From the NCBI GenBank assembly GCA_942491115.1, contig CALNZV010000019.1:1-64000 (forward strand): a stretch of DNA of 64,000 nt. The letters are read 5' to 3'. Positions 10,901 through 18,373 of this stretch are shown one piece after another. The position numbers and the translations under genes are program-made. Position 1 is the stretch's first letter. The number at the start of each line of letters is the position of its first letter. A model generated the notes under the pieces. That model searched no databases, was not told where the DNA came from, and was given only the letters and a program-made list of their open reading frames with translations. Source of the DNA: CALNZV01 sp942491115 (GTDB taxonomy: Bacteria > Desulfobacterota > Desulfobacteria > Desulfobacterales > UBA5852).

Positions 10901-13900
10901 ACTGCCGCTAACCGTATAGCTGAGGCGAACGGTTGCACCCTCAAGAATGGCACCGTTTGAAATATTAATGTCAAAAACAGCTGTTCCCCCATCCTCGTCT
11001 GCTACCAGGCTGGCTTCATCGATACTGATGAGTTCGCTGGTCACGTCAGTAATATTGGCAATTGCCTGATCTTCGCCAGGAACACTCGATATGACAACAT
11101 CCGCAAGATCATCACTGCCGGTCAGCACGACCGTGAAGTCTTCGGGAGATTCGAACACCAAATCGTTATTTGTGGCAACAGCGATAGTAAAGGAAGTGTT
11201 GCCGTCGGATACGCTAAGATCAGAACCACCCGTCAGGTCATCAAAATCCGTTCCCGCAGTGGCAGTTCCTGACAGGGTCTGGTATTGAATGTTGAATCCA
11301 CCAGGATAGCTTGTTGGATCCAATGGGGTGGTAAGAGTAACCACGAAATCTGCATCTGTTCCCTCGGCAACAGCAGTTCCAGGTCCGGCAATCGTTGCAA
11401 TTGCTTGATCTTCGCTGTCGATCGTGAACGTAGCTGTTCCTGCAATAGAAATATCATCCGTGGGGTACGGGTCAGAAAGCACCACATCAAAAGTCTCGTC
11501 GGCTTCAACCAACCCATCATCGACGATAGAGACCGGTACGCTGAACGGCACGACTGCACCATCGACAGAACCGGATGGAATGACCATGGCACCGGAGACC
11601 CAGCCGAAATCAGCGGTGGACGCAGTACCGGCATTGGTCTGGTAGTGAACGATAACATTCCCCTGAACTGATCCACCGGCAGGCACCACTGTCAGTACCG
11701 CTTCAAACTGGGCTCCTGCGGGGTCGTTTTCAGCCGCTGGAGAATTGACCGTTTGAACGGTCACCGTCGCCGTATCGTCGCTGCCGATCGTGTGGGTGGC
11801 CGCTCCGGAGATCGTCACCTGATCGCCGCCGTCCGCATCAGACAGCTGGAAGCTGAAGTCCTCGTCGCCCTCGACAGCCGTGTCGTCCGTCGTCGGTACG
11901 CTTATCGTCGTGTTCCACCCGTCCGGGGCGCTCGCCGGTATGGCTACGGAACTGCTGGCGCCGCTGTAGTCGCTGCCGTCGGTGGCTGTGCCAGCAACGG
12001 TCTGATAGTTCACCGTCACCGCGTCCTGAACCGAGGCGCCGCTCAACGTGATCGTAAAAGACGCAGCCGTGCCTTCCGCGGCACCGCTGTTGTCCGCAGA
12101 AACACTTACCGTTGCGGTGTCGCCGCTGCCGATCGTGTGGGTGGCCGTTCCGGAGATCGTCACCTGATCGCCGCCGTCCGCATCAGACAGCTGGAAGCTG
12201 AAGTCCTCGTCGCCCTCGACAGCCGTGTCGTCCGTCGTCGGTACGCTTATCGTCGTGTTCCACCCGTCCGGGGCGCTCGCCGGTATGGCTACGGAACTGC
12301 TGGCGCCGCTGTAGTCGCTGCCGTCGGTGGCTGTGCCAGCAACGGTCTGATAGTTCACCGTCACCGCGTCCTGAACCGAGGCGCCGCTCAACGTGATCGT
12401 AAAAGACGCAGCCGTGCCTTCCGCGGCACCGCTGTTGTCCGCAGAAACACTTACCGTTGCGGTGTCGTCGCTGCCGATCGTGTGGGTGGCCGCTCCGGAG
12501 ATCGTCACCTGATCGCCGCCGTCCGCATCAGACAGCTGGAAGCTGAAGTCCTCGTCGCCCTCGACAGCCGTGTCGTCCGTCGTCGGTACGCTTATCGTCG
12601 TGTTCCACCCGTCCGGGGCGCTCGCCGGTATGGCTACGGAACTGCTGGCGCCGCTGTAGTCGCTGCCGTCGGTGGCTGTGCCAGCAACGGTCTGATAGTT
12701 CACCGTCACCGCGTCCTGAACCGAGGCGCCGCTCAACGTGATCGTAAAAGACGCAGCCGTGCCTTCCGCGGCACCGCTGTTGTCCGCAGAAACACTTACC
12801 GTTGCGGTGTCGTCGCTGCCGATCGTGTGGGTGGCCGCTCCGGAGATCGTCACCTGATCGCCGCCGTCCGCATCAGACAGCTGGAAGCTGAAGTCCTCGT
12901 CGCCCTCGACAGCCGTGTCGTCCGTCGTCGGTACGCTTATCGTCGTGTTCCACCCGTCCGGGGCGCTCGCCGGTATGGCTACGGAACTGCTGGCGCCGCT
13001 GTAGTCGCTGCCGTCGGTGGCTGTGCCAGCAACGGTCTGATAGTTCACCGTCACCGCGTCCTGAACCGAGGCGCCGCTCAACGTGATCGTAAAAGACGCA
13101 GCCGTGCCTTCCGCGGCACCGCTGTTGTCCGCAGATACACTTACCGTTGCGGTGTCGTCGCTGCCGATCGTGTGGGTGGCCGTTCCGGAGATCGTCACCT
13201 GATCGCCGCCGTCCGCATCAGACAGCTGGAAGCTGAAGTCCTCGTCGCCCTCGACAGCCGTGTCGTCCGTCGTCGGTACGCTTATCGTCGTGTTCCACCC
13301 GTCCGGGGCGCTCGCCGGTATGGCTACGGAACTGCTGGCGCCGCTGTAGTCGCTGCCGTCGGTGGCTGTGCCAGCAACGGTCTGATAGTTCACCGTCACC
13401 GCGTCCTGAACCGAGGCGCCGCTCAACGTGATCGTAAAAGACGCAGCCGTGCCTTCCGCGGCACCGCTGTTGTCCGCAGATACACTTACCGTTGCGGTGT
13501 CGTCGCTGCCGATCGTGTGGGTGGCCGTTCCGGAGATCGTCACCTGATCGCCGCCGTCCGCATCAGACAGCTGGAAGCTGAAGTCCTCGTCGCCCTCGAC
13601 AGCCGTGTCGTCCGTCGTCGGTACGCTTATCGTCGTGTTCCACCCGTCCGGGGCGCTCGCCGGTATGGCTACGGAACTGCTGGCGCCGCTGTAGTCGCTG
13701 CCGTCGGTGGCTGTGCCAGCAACGGTCTGATAGTTCACCGTCACCGCGTCCTGAACCGAGGCGCCGCTCAACGTGATCGTAAAAGACGCAGCCGTGCCTT
13801 CCGCGGCACCGCTGTTGTCCGCAGAAACACTTACCGTTGCGGTGTCGTCGCTGCCGATCGTGTGGGTGGCCGCTCCGGAGATCGTCACCTGATCGCCGCC

Positions 13901-14998
13901 GTCCGCATCAGACAGCTGGAAGCTGAAGTCCTCGTCGCCCTCGACAGCCGTGTCGTCCGTCGTCGGTACGCTTATCGTCGTGTTCCACCCGTCCGGGGCG
14001 CTCGCCGGTATGGCTACGGAACTGCTGGCGCCGCTGTAGTCGCTGCCGTCGGTGGCTGTGCCAGCAACGGTCTGATAGTTCACCGTCACCGCGTCCTGAA
14101 CCGAGGCGCCGCTCAACGTGATCGTAAAAGACGCAGCCGTGCCTTCCGCGGCACCGCTGTTGTCCGCAGAAACACTTACCGTTGCGGTGTCGTCGCTGCC
14201 GATCGTGTGGGTGGCCGCTCCGGAGATCGTCACCTGATCGCTGCCGTCCGCATCAGACAGCTGGAAGCTGAAGTCCTCGTCGCCCTCGACAGCCGTGTCG
14301 TCCGTCGTCGGTACGCTTATCGTCGTGTTCCACCCGTCCGGGGCGCTCGCCGGTATGGCTACGGAACTGCTGGCGCCGCTGTAGTCGCTGCCGTCGGTGG
14401 CTGTGCCAGCAACGGTCTGATAGTTCACCGTCACCGCGTCCTGAACCGAGGCGCCGCTCAACGTGATCGTAAAAGACGCAGCCGTGCCTTCCGCGGCACC
14501 GCTGTTGTCCGCAGATACACTTACCGTTGCGGTGTCGTCATCTATAATGGTGTAGTTTACCGGTGTGCCGCCGACCGATCCGATATTAGCGCCATTGGAA
14601 GACGACGCGTTTAACAACGTAAGAGTAACCGTTTCATCGGGTTCAACGAACGTATCTCCGCTGATAGAAATAGGTAGTACTTTTGTCTCCCCTGGCGTCC
14701 AGTTGCTTACATCCGTTAGGATGATAGTCCCTGAGTTTATATCTGAGAAATCCGCCCCGCTGGCAGTCCCCGACCAACCATAATTAAGGGTGACGGTTTC
14801 CGCACCTGGTATAACGGTGTCGGTGACAACATAAAAATTGACGGTAGTCGTTCCGCTATCACCTTCGGCAGTCGACGTATCGACGCTGTCGATATTTATC
14901 TGAAAAGCGGCCAGGGCAACGGAAGGCAAGAGAAACAAAACAGCCAACATAGAGAAATATAGTAGGGTTTTGTTTCTGTAAATTATTCTGGAAAACAT
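4955..14998 (-). CDS. pilY1: Giant PilY1-like type IV pilus tip protein with Calx-beta repeats
   Basis: A 3347-residue exported protein; the signal peptide ends near residue 30 (VALA|A). Visible domains in order are: a diverged Calx-beta unit (about 31-153); eight near-identical 115-residue Calx-beta units (154-1073); about three diverged Calx-beta units; a beta-rich stretch with internal-repeat character; two MopE-type metal-binding motifs (DGYTVDQGDCNDND, about 1818-1920); a von Willebrand A domain with MIDAS sequence DDSGSM (about 1943), interrupted by a golvesin-like beta insert; and a PilC/PilY1 beta-propeller (VAVGANDGMVHFF, about 2735) with a calcium loop (DVDLDGLVDYGYAGD, near 2935). 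PilY1 proteins sit at the pilus tip and act in adhesion, mechanosensing and pilus extension. Most family members are 1000-1500 residues, so this one is greatly enlarged at the N-terminus. Ribosome site AGGAGGAG precedes the ATG. It lies downstream of fimT-pilV-pilW-pilX, as is usual. Confidence 0.92.
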   Translation of the reverse strand: MFSRIIYRNKTLLYFSMLAVLFLLPSVALAAFQINIDSVDTSTAEGDSGTTTVNFYVVTDTVIPGAETVTLNYGWSGTASGADFSDINSGTIILTDVSNWTPGETKVLPISISGDTFVEPDETVTLTLLNASSSNGANIGSVGGTPVNYTIIDDDTATVSVSADNSGAAEGTAASFTITLSGASVQDAVTVNYQTVAGTATDGSDYSGASSSVAIPASAPDGWNTTISVPTTDDTAVEGDEDFSFQLSDADGSDQVTISGAATHTIGSDDTATVSVSADNSGAAEGTAASFTITLSGASVQDAVTVNYQTVAGTATDGSDYSGASSSVAIPASAPDGWNTTISVPTTDDTAVEGDEDFSFQLSDADGGDQVTISGAATHTIGSDDTATVSVSADNSGAAEGTAASFTITLSGASVQDAVTVNYQTVAGTATDGSDYSGASSSVAIPASAPDGWNTTISVPTTDDTAVEGDEDFSFQLSDADGGDQVTISGTATHTIGSDDTATVSVSADNSGAAEGTAASFTITLSGASVQDAVTVNYQTVAGTATDGSDYSGASSSVAIPASAPDGWNTTISVPTTDDTAVEGDEDFSFQLSDADGGDQVTISGTATHTIGSDDTATVSVSADNSGAAEGTAASFTITLSGASVQDAVTVNYQTVAGTATDGSDYSGASSSVAIPASAPDGWNTTISVPTTDDTAVEGDEDFSFQLSDADGGDQVTISGAATHTIGSDDTATVSVSADNSGAAEGTAASFTITLSGASVQDAVTVNYQTVAGTATDGSDYSGASSSVAIPASAPDGWNTTISVPTTDDTAVEGDEDFSFQLSDADGGDQVTISGAATHTIGSDDTATVSVSADNSGAAEGTAASFTITLSGASVQDAVTVNYQTVAGTATDGSDYSGASSSVAIPASAPDGWNTTISVPTTDDTAVEGDEDFSFQLSDADGGDQVTISGTATHTIGSGDTATVSVSADNSGAAEGTAASFTITLSGASVQDAVTVNYQTVAGTATDGSDYSGASSSVAIPASAPDGWNTTISVPTTDDTAVEGDEDFSFQLSDADGGDQVTISGAATHTIGSDDTATVTVQTVNSPAAENDPAGAQFEAVLTVVPAGGSVQGNVIVHYQTNAGTASTADFGWVSGAMVIPSGSVDGAVVPFSVPVSIVDDGLVEADETFDVVLSDPYPTDDISIAGTATFTIDSEDQAIATIAGPGTAVAEGTDADFVVTLTTPLDPTSYPGGFNIQYQTLSGTATAGTDFDDLTGGSDLSVSDGNTSFTIAVATNNDLVFESPEDFTVVLTGSDDLADVVISSVPGEDQAIANITDVTSELISIDEASLVADEDGGTAVFDINISNGAILEGATVRLSYTVSGSVDSSDYDAAAVSGYIDIDSTNYSSAQITIDSINDLLIERTDSVDISGTTYLGENLVVTLTGTDSSLLTIDPTDDEATVLIADNDYEVTYSTTDDGTLAPVGDTILEPGDSLDFSLGWDHLVGFESLTLTYDGNDYDESGIVVQTGQTGTYTLFAVDFDMHLMATFRHRIDYNVGDNGSMTVPAVGGTVAGHFDSTDNPVGGNTILGPSSGYIVVDHDSTHNINVDPYENLPAEKYCIRDVSIGGISSGGSLNPDDSADYTISNVISDTSISAEFRDNTFTVDISPVEVATAANIFERGQWRVFDPGSGLFIPDDTWRDGATSVYLDCTVTDYQIIFKEVPGWFTPDPITFSIDTGSAANTSYSGTYISQSQTLTVASSGTGTGTVTIDPSGSQVSGPNTYTYAHGQTVAVSAVADSGSAFIQWGGAATGSAPSVDILMDGDKSLTVVFGILGADNDHDGYTVDQGDCNDNDAGMYPGATDICGDGIDQDCANGDEDCGPEYEDNDGDGYAELQGLMQGGDCNDNDASIHPGATDQCGDGVDQDCYDGDRACSAQVLCSSMADTPLESAAEAAPPLIMFVLDDSGSMDWETMTDQNEGKYSGNTYVFDDPGNNTYRRTNWSRADDYLEGFERRYYTSQWSGYNQVYFDPTIAYDPWPRWNTLSDTDGSGGSLNFNADPDSPRAHPVDSGHTLNLDSVYLRVAQSPVAMSTVQRVVLERTGSGNGATYASTVFLEGPGGTYVFDNATDHFSLSGNWTKTSNNYDYGRTLWYSWSNGNTATWPLYGINAGTYTVYVSYTNGGDTNARYTTYHQSSNHVVVDSQRGAEYYRWYNGSRYYVVRLGQWSFDAESTPAMYEIHNSHYYTQYNGNTYLVDLNGSSASGSFVFYRFDDDGDGFIEDGELTLLNSGTDASEIAAIRPKNANGTNQSYADARQNFANWYSFYRKRHLTAKAAVGRVIEDISEAQIGYRTINHSSTRAVVEIDMADGTDNTDSLLNSMYSQVDADGGTPLRRGLEDVGQYYDQTDGNSGGISSTNPWATDGDGGSCQRGFAIAMTDGYYNGGNPSSIIGNADSDGNTEFDGGEYGRNSHYRTLADVAMYYYERDLDPGVMNFVLPHNQDIAPHQHMTTYGVAFGVNGTLDPASYPDCAPRCEAGELNCPPINCSDGSGDVIWPDPSSGYTERVDDLYHASVNGRGLFMSAGNPTALVNSLIDIMQDIQDMVGTGASVTINAQDLQSNTYLFQAFYNSGDWSGDLVAYPLNSSTGAIDTFINASGIEEKVLAWSAADQLDLLGWSNRKIITYNGTTGIPFTYGDLSSSLTSTEMSDFGATTSDQQNTISFLRGDDSLEGTTFRDRSSMIGDIVHSSPVHVEIDGLPYNDPMHSPGFVAVGANDGMVHFFKEDTGDEIFAYVPKLIHPTIANLADPLYLHHTYVDAEVYAETINSDDGSTANDIRLVVGGLGRGGKGYYCLNVTGAENLLFDAEFDAASIVKWEYPSINDPDLGYTYSDAYIVNSKDGWVVIFGNGYESDNGKAVLYVIKLDSDGAIDVVEKLDTGVGDPSVNCNGLSTPTLIDVDLDGLVDYGYAGDLLGNMWKFDFTGSTVGSWKVAYDDSSNVPQPLFTARNADGDIQSITSKPDVMRACGGRKGYLVVYGTGRYLGLEDLADVGTVQSIYGIWDWGDAWIAAGETPEDKYLGYFTSTRLPSNLVGNPNMEGADEWIYSIDLTSASTGDTVTIKGETFTFSVITDVPNAQFSGATGLVNCVNDTTDGVPGVRAEGSGSTVTIRNYPADDAVISISTTGGITTSDERVVVTLLQQVATYNDTNLVVLSDNPIDWYNPTTGTGNHVGWYFDLPGNSERVFNDIIIRDGKAIILVNIPSNSPCTSGGTTIEYIIDACTGGRLNAAVFDINGDGRIDANDLINIGSVTNPVWVAPTGLRRAEFLYTPAILSHGDIDIMYFSTSGGDINTEVVAGEQLGMYYWRQWR
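11780..14539 (-). repeat. Eight tandem 345-bp repeats encoding Calx-beta units
   Basis: The same sequence recurs at exactly 345-base spacing: the word GATCGCCGCC (or its one-base variant) begins at 11821, 12166, 12511, 12856, 13201, 13546, 13891 and 14236. Eight units fill 11780-14539 exactly (2760 bases) and encode 115 residues each, inside pilY1. Differences between units are a handful of single bases (for example CGCTCC or CGTTCC, AAACAC or ATACAC, one Asp to Gly in a linker). This near-identity at DNA level implies recent duplication or ongoing homogenisation, and the copy number is likely to vary by recombination. Confidence 0.97.
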
Positions 14999-15098
14999 TT
15001 CATCTCCTCCTGTTGCAGTCGGCCTGAAAGATCGATGTCTTTCTGATCTTCAAGCTGAAATATAGCGCGATCGACTGTTGTCATCGTTAGCTGGCCGA

Positions 15099-15605
15099 TT
15101 AAAACCTCTTCTTATACCCAACTTCTACAAGAGACTGCCCTATTCGCGTATTTTCATAGCCAAAAATGCGATAAGAGCGTACCTGGGTCTTCTGGGTCAT
15201 TGACAATGAATAACCGGGTGCAATCCCGAGATCGACCGAGGCAAAAGCAAGGTCTTGGTCGATCGAGGACTCCTCTGCGTTATCATCGCCATCAGCATCA
15301 TTAAAATCCCATATGGCCGGATCGGTATAATCGGGGGCAGCGGTGTCACTGTATAACCATATCGGAGAGCGACTCGTTAGGGTGGTTTTATCTGCCACCT
15401 CGACATTTAGAGCACCTTCAACAGAGGCACCTTCGGAATCATAGAGCACCATATTATACGCCACTTCATTTCCTGCTATGGAGATTTCCGAATCGCTGGT
15501 TCGGGTAGCTGCGATACCAACGATGGTGAGCAGAGAAAGAATCATTAAGGCAATAACAATCGCAGACCCTCTTTCATTGGCGACGATATTCAAACAAACC
15601 GGCAT
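15099..15605 (-). CDS. pilX: PilX-like minor pilin
   Basis: A 168-residue minor pilin. The N-terminus (ERGSAIVIALMILSLLTIVG) is a PilX-type hydrophobic helix preceded by a short positively charged leader; the classical Gly-Phe cleavage site is replaced by ERGSA, as is common in PilX/GspK-like proteins. A second PilX hallmark follows (ATRTSDSEISIAGNEV). PilX primes pilus assembly together with PilV, PilW, FimT/U and PilY1 in the inner membrane and periplasm. The ribosome site GAGGAGT sits ahead of the ATG. The gene is 100 bases upstream of pilY1 and 37 bases downstream of pilW. Confidence 0.85.
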   Translation of the reverse strand: MPVCLNIVANERGSAIVIALMILSLLTIVGIAATRTSDSEISIAGNEVAYNMVLYDSEGASVEGALNVEVADKTTLTSRSPIWLYSDTAAPDYTDPAIWDFNDADGDDNAEESSIDQDLAFASVDLGIAPGYSLSMTQKTQVRSYRIFGYENTRIGQSLVEVGYKKRF

Positions 15606-15642
15606 GATATACTCCTCTTTTTCTTCTCACATCAGAAAATCG

Positions 15643-16284
15643 TTACAAACCCAAATTTCTACACCGCACTCTGGTGTTGTAGGTTCTTGAGACCATGCCA
15701 TCCAAACCGGCTGGCTCTTCAACCGTCAACACAATTTCCACGGATCTAATTTCTGTGAGTTGATCAGTCTCTGCTCCGTCCTGATCAAAATATCGGAATG
15801 ACAGGCCAGAAACACTTTCAATTAGCGTCTGGGTATCTTGGAATGGCGTTCCTTCGTAAAGCCTTTGCTCCAGACGGTCGGCAACCGTATTGTAGAAATA
15901 GGTAATACGCTCAAAATTATCATCATCTATTTGTCCGTTGGCTTCCACATCTCCTGGTGCGACACGGTCCGAAGTGACACGAAAGGAAGTGGCCAAGGCA
16001 GATTCAAAGCCCGTATTGGCGGTCTTTAGTGGATTGAGCCCTGCCAATCGCAAATCGTTTACCAGAAACTCCATAGCAATTCTTGCAGACTGTTGAGCTC
16101 CTGCAGCCACTTCCTGGGTCGTATAGGACCTTGTTTGACCCAGTAGAATTGTATATATCGCCACCATGAACAGGGAGAGGATTCCCAATGAAATCATCAA
16201 TTCAATGAGAGAAAAGCCATCTTGCCTGCGGTAGTAACCTATTCTATTTTCGGTAGATGCACCGTCGTCAGAAACGCGTTTCAT
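15643..16284 (-). CDS. pilW: PilW-like minor pilin
   Basis: A type IV prepilin-like protein of 213 residues from the ATG at 16284. That start overlaps the pilV stop as ATGA and is preferred over an in-frame ATG 54 bases upstream. The class III prepilin motif and membrane helix are clear (DGFSLIELMISLGILSLFM), with the cleavage point between Gly and Phe and the conserved Glu at +5. The segment after the helix (QQSARIAMEFLVNDLRLAG) is typical of PilW. It is predicted to be processed by PilD and to act in the priming complex for pilus assembly. Confidence 0.88.
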   Translation of the reverse strand: MKRVSDDGASTENRIGYYRRQDGFSLIELMISLGILSLFMVAIYTILLGQTRSYTTQEVAAGAQQSARIAMEFLVNDLRLAGLNPLKTANTGFESALATSFRVTSDRVAPGDVEANGQIDDDNFERITYFYNTVADRLEQRLYEGTPFQDTQTLIESVSGLSFRYFDQDGAETDQLTEIRSVEIVLTVEEPAGLDGMVSRTYNTRVRCRNLGL

Positions 16285-16727
16285 ATTCCGCCCCCCTGGG
16301 TAACAGAATTCAATTCTATTTGCCGATGGCCGCGCCATGGGCTTTCCCAGGCAACGGTGACGGTAATCTCACGGGCTAAGCCACTGACAGGGGCTGGAAG
16401 TGGCAAAACGGTAGTGGTTCGAGTAAAGATGCCGCCCGGATTTCCACTGGCATCAATATCTTCAACGACGGAATGCTCCAAATCCAAATCAGCAAAATCA
16501 TCGAAGTTCTTCAATTCATCCATACGCGTCTGAGCAAGCATGGTGGCCTGTGTCAGAACATTGGCTCGGCTAGTATGCTTTGTCGTCTCTATCTGGAGTT
16601 TCGCAACAGCAAGTACTCCTACCGATAAGATGACGAGGGCGATGAGGACCTCAATGATGGTCAGCCCTTCATCCCTCTTGAAGCAGCAATCACGATCGCT
16701 AAAATAAAAATGGGTTCTCTTTTCCAC
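16281..16727 (-). CDS. pilV: PilV-like minor pilin
   Basis: A 148-residue prepilin. The start is GTG at 16725-16727 with GGGAGA upstream. The N-terminal leader is long (about 20 residues) and ends at DEGLTIIEVLIALVILSVGV, the prepilin helix, with Leu rather than Phe at +1 and Glu at +5. The stretch TQATMLAQTRMDELKNF fits PilV. It overlaps pilW by 4 bases. Its role is in minor-pilin priming of type IV pilus assembly; the assignment follows the helix motif and the position between fimT and pilW. Confidence 0.87.
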   Translation of the reverse strand: MEKRTHFYFSDRDCCFKRDEGLTIIEVLIALVILSVGVLAVAKLQIETTKHTSRANVLTQATMLAQTRMDELKNFDDFADLDLEHSVVEDIDASGNPGGIFTRTTTVLPLPAPVSGLAREITVTVAWESPWRGHRQIELNSVTQGGGI

Positions 16728-16745
16728 GGAATTCTCCCTAAAGTG

Positions 16746-17213
16746 CTATTGGAGAGTTAGGCGTCCAACCCGATTAATCGTCAACTGTCGCTGATCTGAT
16801 CCTTGCACCAAGACGGCTGTCCCTATATTGCCAGGCAACCCTCGCCCGTTAAACCTGGTTCTGTGATTAATAAAAGAGGAGGTAACCGGATCGTATTCCA
16901 ACCCATCGGGGAATTCCACCTCCCGCAACACTCTTTCACCAGGATCGACGGTCCAAGCAGTTGCGCCTCCGTCTACGTAAATCCGATAGCCGTCAAAAGC
17001 TGGCTGGTTCATCTCGATAACGACAAAAGTATTCTCCTTAATCGCTCTCATCTTTGCCAATTCGAAATCTGCTTTGAGGTTGTTGGCATAACCCTGGAGA
17101 CGGCTTCGGTTACGCCAATCGATAAATCCGGGGATGATAATGGCACCCATAATCGCAATGATGGCCATGGCAATCATTAACTCTGTGATTGAAAAACCGT
17201 TTTCTTTCTTCAT
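16746..17213 (-). CDS. fimT: FimT/GspH-like minor pilin, first gene of the pilus operon
   Basis: A 155-residue prepilin with a short leader (MKKENG) and the helix FSITELMIAMAIIAIMG carrying Glu at +5. The C-terminal part (AKMRAIKENTFVVIEMN, then FNGRGLP) is the GspH/FimT fold signature. FimT/FimU proteins belong to the minor-pilin tip complex, and some FimT proteins bind DNA during uptake; DNA binding here is not shown. The ribosome site AGGAGAGG is strong. A sigma-54-type promoter lies 36-51 bases upstream of the start. Confidence 0.87.
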   Translation of the reverse strand: MKKENGFSITELMIAMAIIAIMGAIIIPGFIDWRNRSRLQGYANNLKADFELAKMRAIKENTFVVIEMNQPAFDGYRIYVDGGATAWTVDPGERVLREVEFPDGLEYDPVTSSFINHRTRFNGRGLPGNIGTAVLVQGSDQRQLTINRVGRLTLQ

Positions 17214-17248
17214 TCGCGTCCTCTCCTTTTAAGTCACCAAGCAATGCA

Positions 17249-17264
17249 TACAACTATTGTGCCA
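17249..17264 (-). promoter_or_regulatory. Candidate sigma-54 (RpoN) promoter for the pilus operon
   Basis: On the minus strand the sequence is TGGCACAATAGTTGTA. The -24 element TGGCAC is perfect and is followed by 5 bases and TTGTA at -12, one base from the TTGCA form. Transcription would begin about 12 bases downstream, leaving a leader of roughly 25-30 bases before fimT. Sigma-54 with the PilR activator controls pilus genes in several proteobacteria. No activator site was identified. Confidence 0.6.
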
Positions 17265-17554
17265 CACGGTTACAACCTCAACACTGCTGCTTCTCCGCAA
17301 TAAGGAAAAAATCAAAACGATATACAAGACTCTAAAATAACTTATATTATTTTGTTATACGGAAACCATCGGTTTAAACTACGGTGGGGATATTCCCTAC
17401 GCAGCCTAAAAATATTTTAGGGTTTCAGGGAAACTGTAAAATATTTTAATAGTTAATAAAAAGAAATTTGGAGTGTTCAGAAACGGGATGTCAACTCTGA
17501 TCCATGGCAAAATTGGGAAGTATATCCGAACGCCTGGTAGCGTAAAATGCCTAT
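17265..17554. other. Intergenic region between purQ and the pilus operon
   Basis: About 290 AT-rich bases with no gene. They hold a short palindrome, CCTAAAAATATTTTAGG (17405-17421, 7-base arms), that could be an operator or weak terminator, and presumably the enhancer sites for the sigma-54 promoter. Because purQ ends here and the pilus operon runs in the same direction, a purQ terminator is expected, but I see no classical hairpin with a T tract. Confidence 0.4.
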
Positions 17555-18373
17555 TTAACTTTTAAAAAAGTTAACGGCATTTTCGAACACAAGAATTCCA
17601 GGTGTTGGCCTTTCGTGAAGGGAGGGAAGATTTTTTCTTCTTCGTTGTTCGGCCAACAGGGGCCACTGTGGATGATTGGTCCAGTGGTTAAAAGCTTCGG
17701 GATGAGGCATAAGACCGAAAATTCTTCCGGATGGATCGCAAATCCCTGCAATATCGAGCAGCGATCCATTGGGGTTGTAGGGAAATGCTCCATCTGCAGG
17801 TTGACCATTTGGGCCGGCATACTGCATGACCACCTGCTGATCACTCATTAAACGAGCTAGCGTAGGCGCTTCAGCCACGAGTTTGCCTTCTCCATGCCGG
17901 ATGGGAAAATCCACGACATTCAGCCCACGGGTAAAGATGCATGGGCTATCAGCATTGATTAGAAGATGAACCCAATCATCTCTGAAATTCCCACAATCAT
18001 TTTGAGTTAATGCAATGGAACGATGTTGATATTCATAACCGAATCCAGGCAATAGCTCTAAGTTTACAAGCGTTTGAAATCCATTGCAAATGCCGATAAT
18101 AAGTTTTTCATCTGCGATAAACTTCTGGATTTCGTCCCCGAGGGATGTTTTCATCCGGACGGCCTGGATGACCCCTGCACCATGATCATCCCCCCAACTA
18201 AACCCACCACCGAACGCAAGAATCTGAAAATCGTCCAATCGAACAGATCCGTCAATGAGTGCGTTAATGTGGACCCTGTGAGCTTCTGCCCCTGAGACCT
18301 GAAGGGCAAACGCGGTCTCCATGTCACAGTTGAGGCCAAATCCGGTCAAAATCAATGCACGAACCTTGGTCAT
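17555..18373 (-). CDS. purQ: Phosphoribosylformylglycinamidine synthase, glutaminase subunit PurQ
   Basis: A class I glutamine amidotransferase of 272 residues that supplies ammonia to PurL for the conversion of FGAR to FGAM in purine synthesis. The nucleophile is Cys96 in LIIGICNGFQ, and the His-Glu pair is in LMPHPEAF near the C-terminus; the oxyanion region FGGGFSWGDD is also present. It is slightly longer than the usual 220-230-residue PurQ. Its ATG overlaps the purL stop as ATGA (18370-18373), so the two subunits are made together. Confidence 0.93.
   Translation of the reverse strand: MTKVRALILTGFGLNCDMETAFALQVSGAEAHRVHINALIDGSVRLDDFQILAFGGGFSWGDDHGAGVIQAVRMKTSLGDEIQKFIADEKLIIGICNGFQTLVNLELLPGFGYEYQHRSIALTQNDCGNFRDDWVHLLINADSPCIFTRGLNVVDFPIRHGEGKLVAEAPTLARLMSDQQVVMQYAGPNGQPADGAFPYNPNGSLLDIAGICDPSGRIFGLMPHPEAFNHWTNHPQWPLLAEQRRRKNLPSLHERPTPGILVFENAVNFFKS

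Noticed and set aside
11780..14539. CRISPR-like repetition
   Set aside because: Units are 345 bases with no short repeats or unique spacers; they encode protein domains.
11753..14614. A 953-codon open frame on the plus strand, opposite the Calx-beta repeats
   Set aside because: The 345-base unit is a multiple of three, so one stop-free antisense unit repeats to make a long frame. The product is Arg/Val-rich nonsense, and the minus strand encodes a clear Calx-beta protein.
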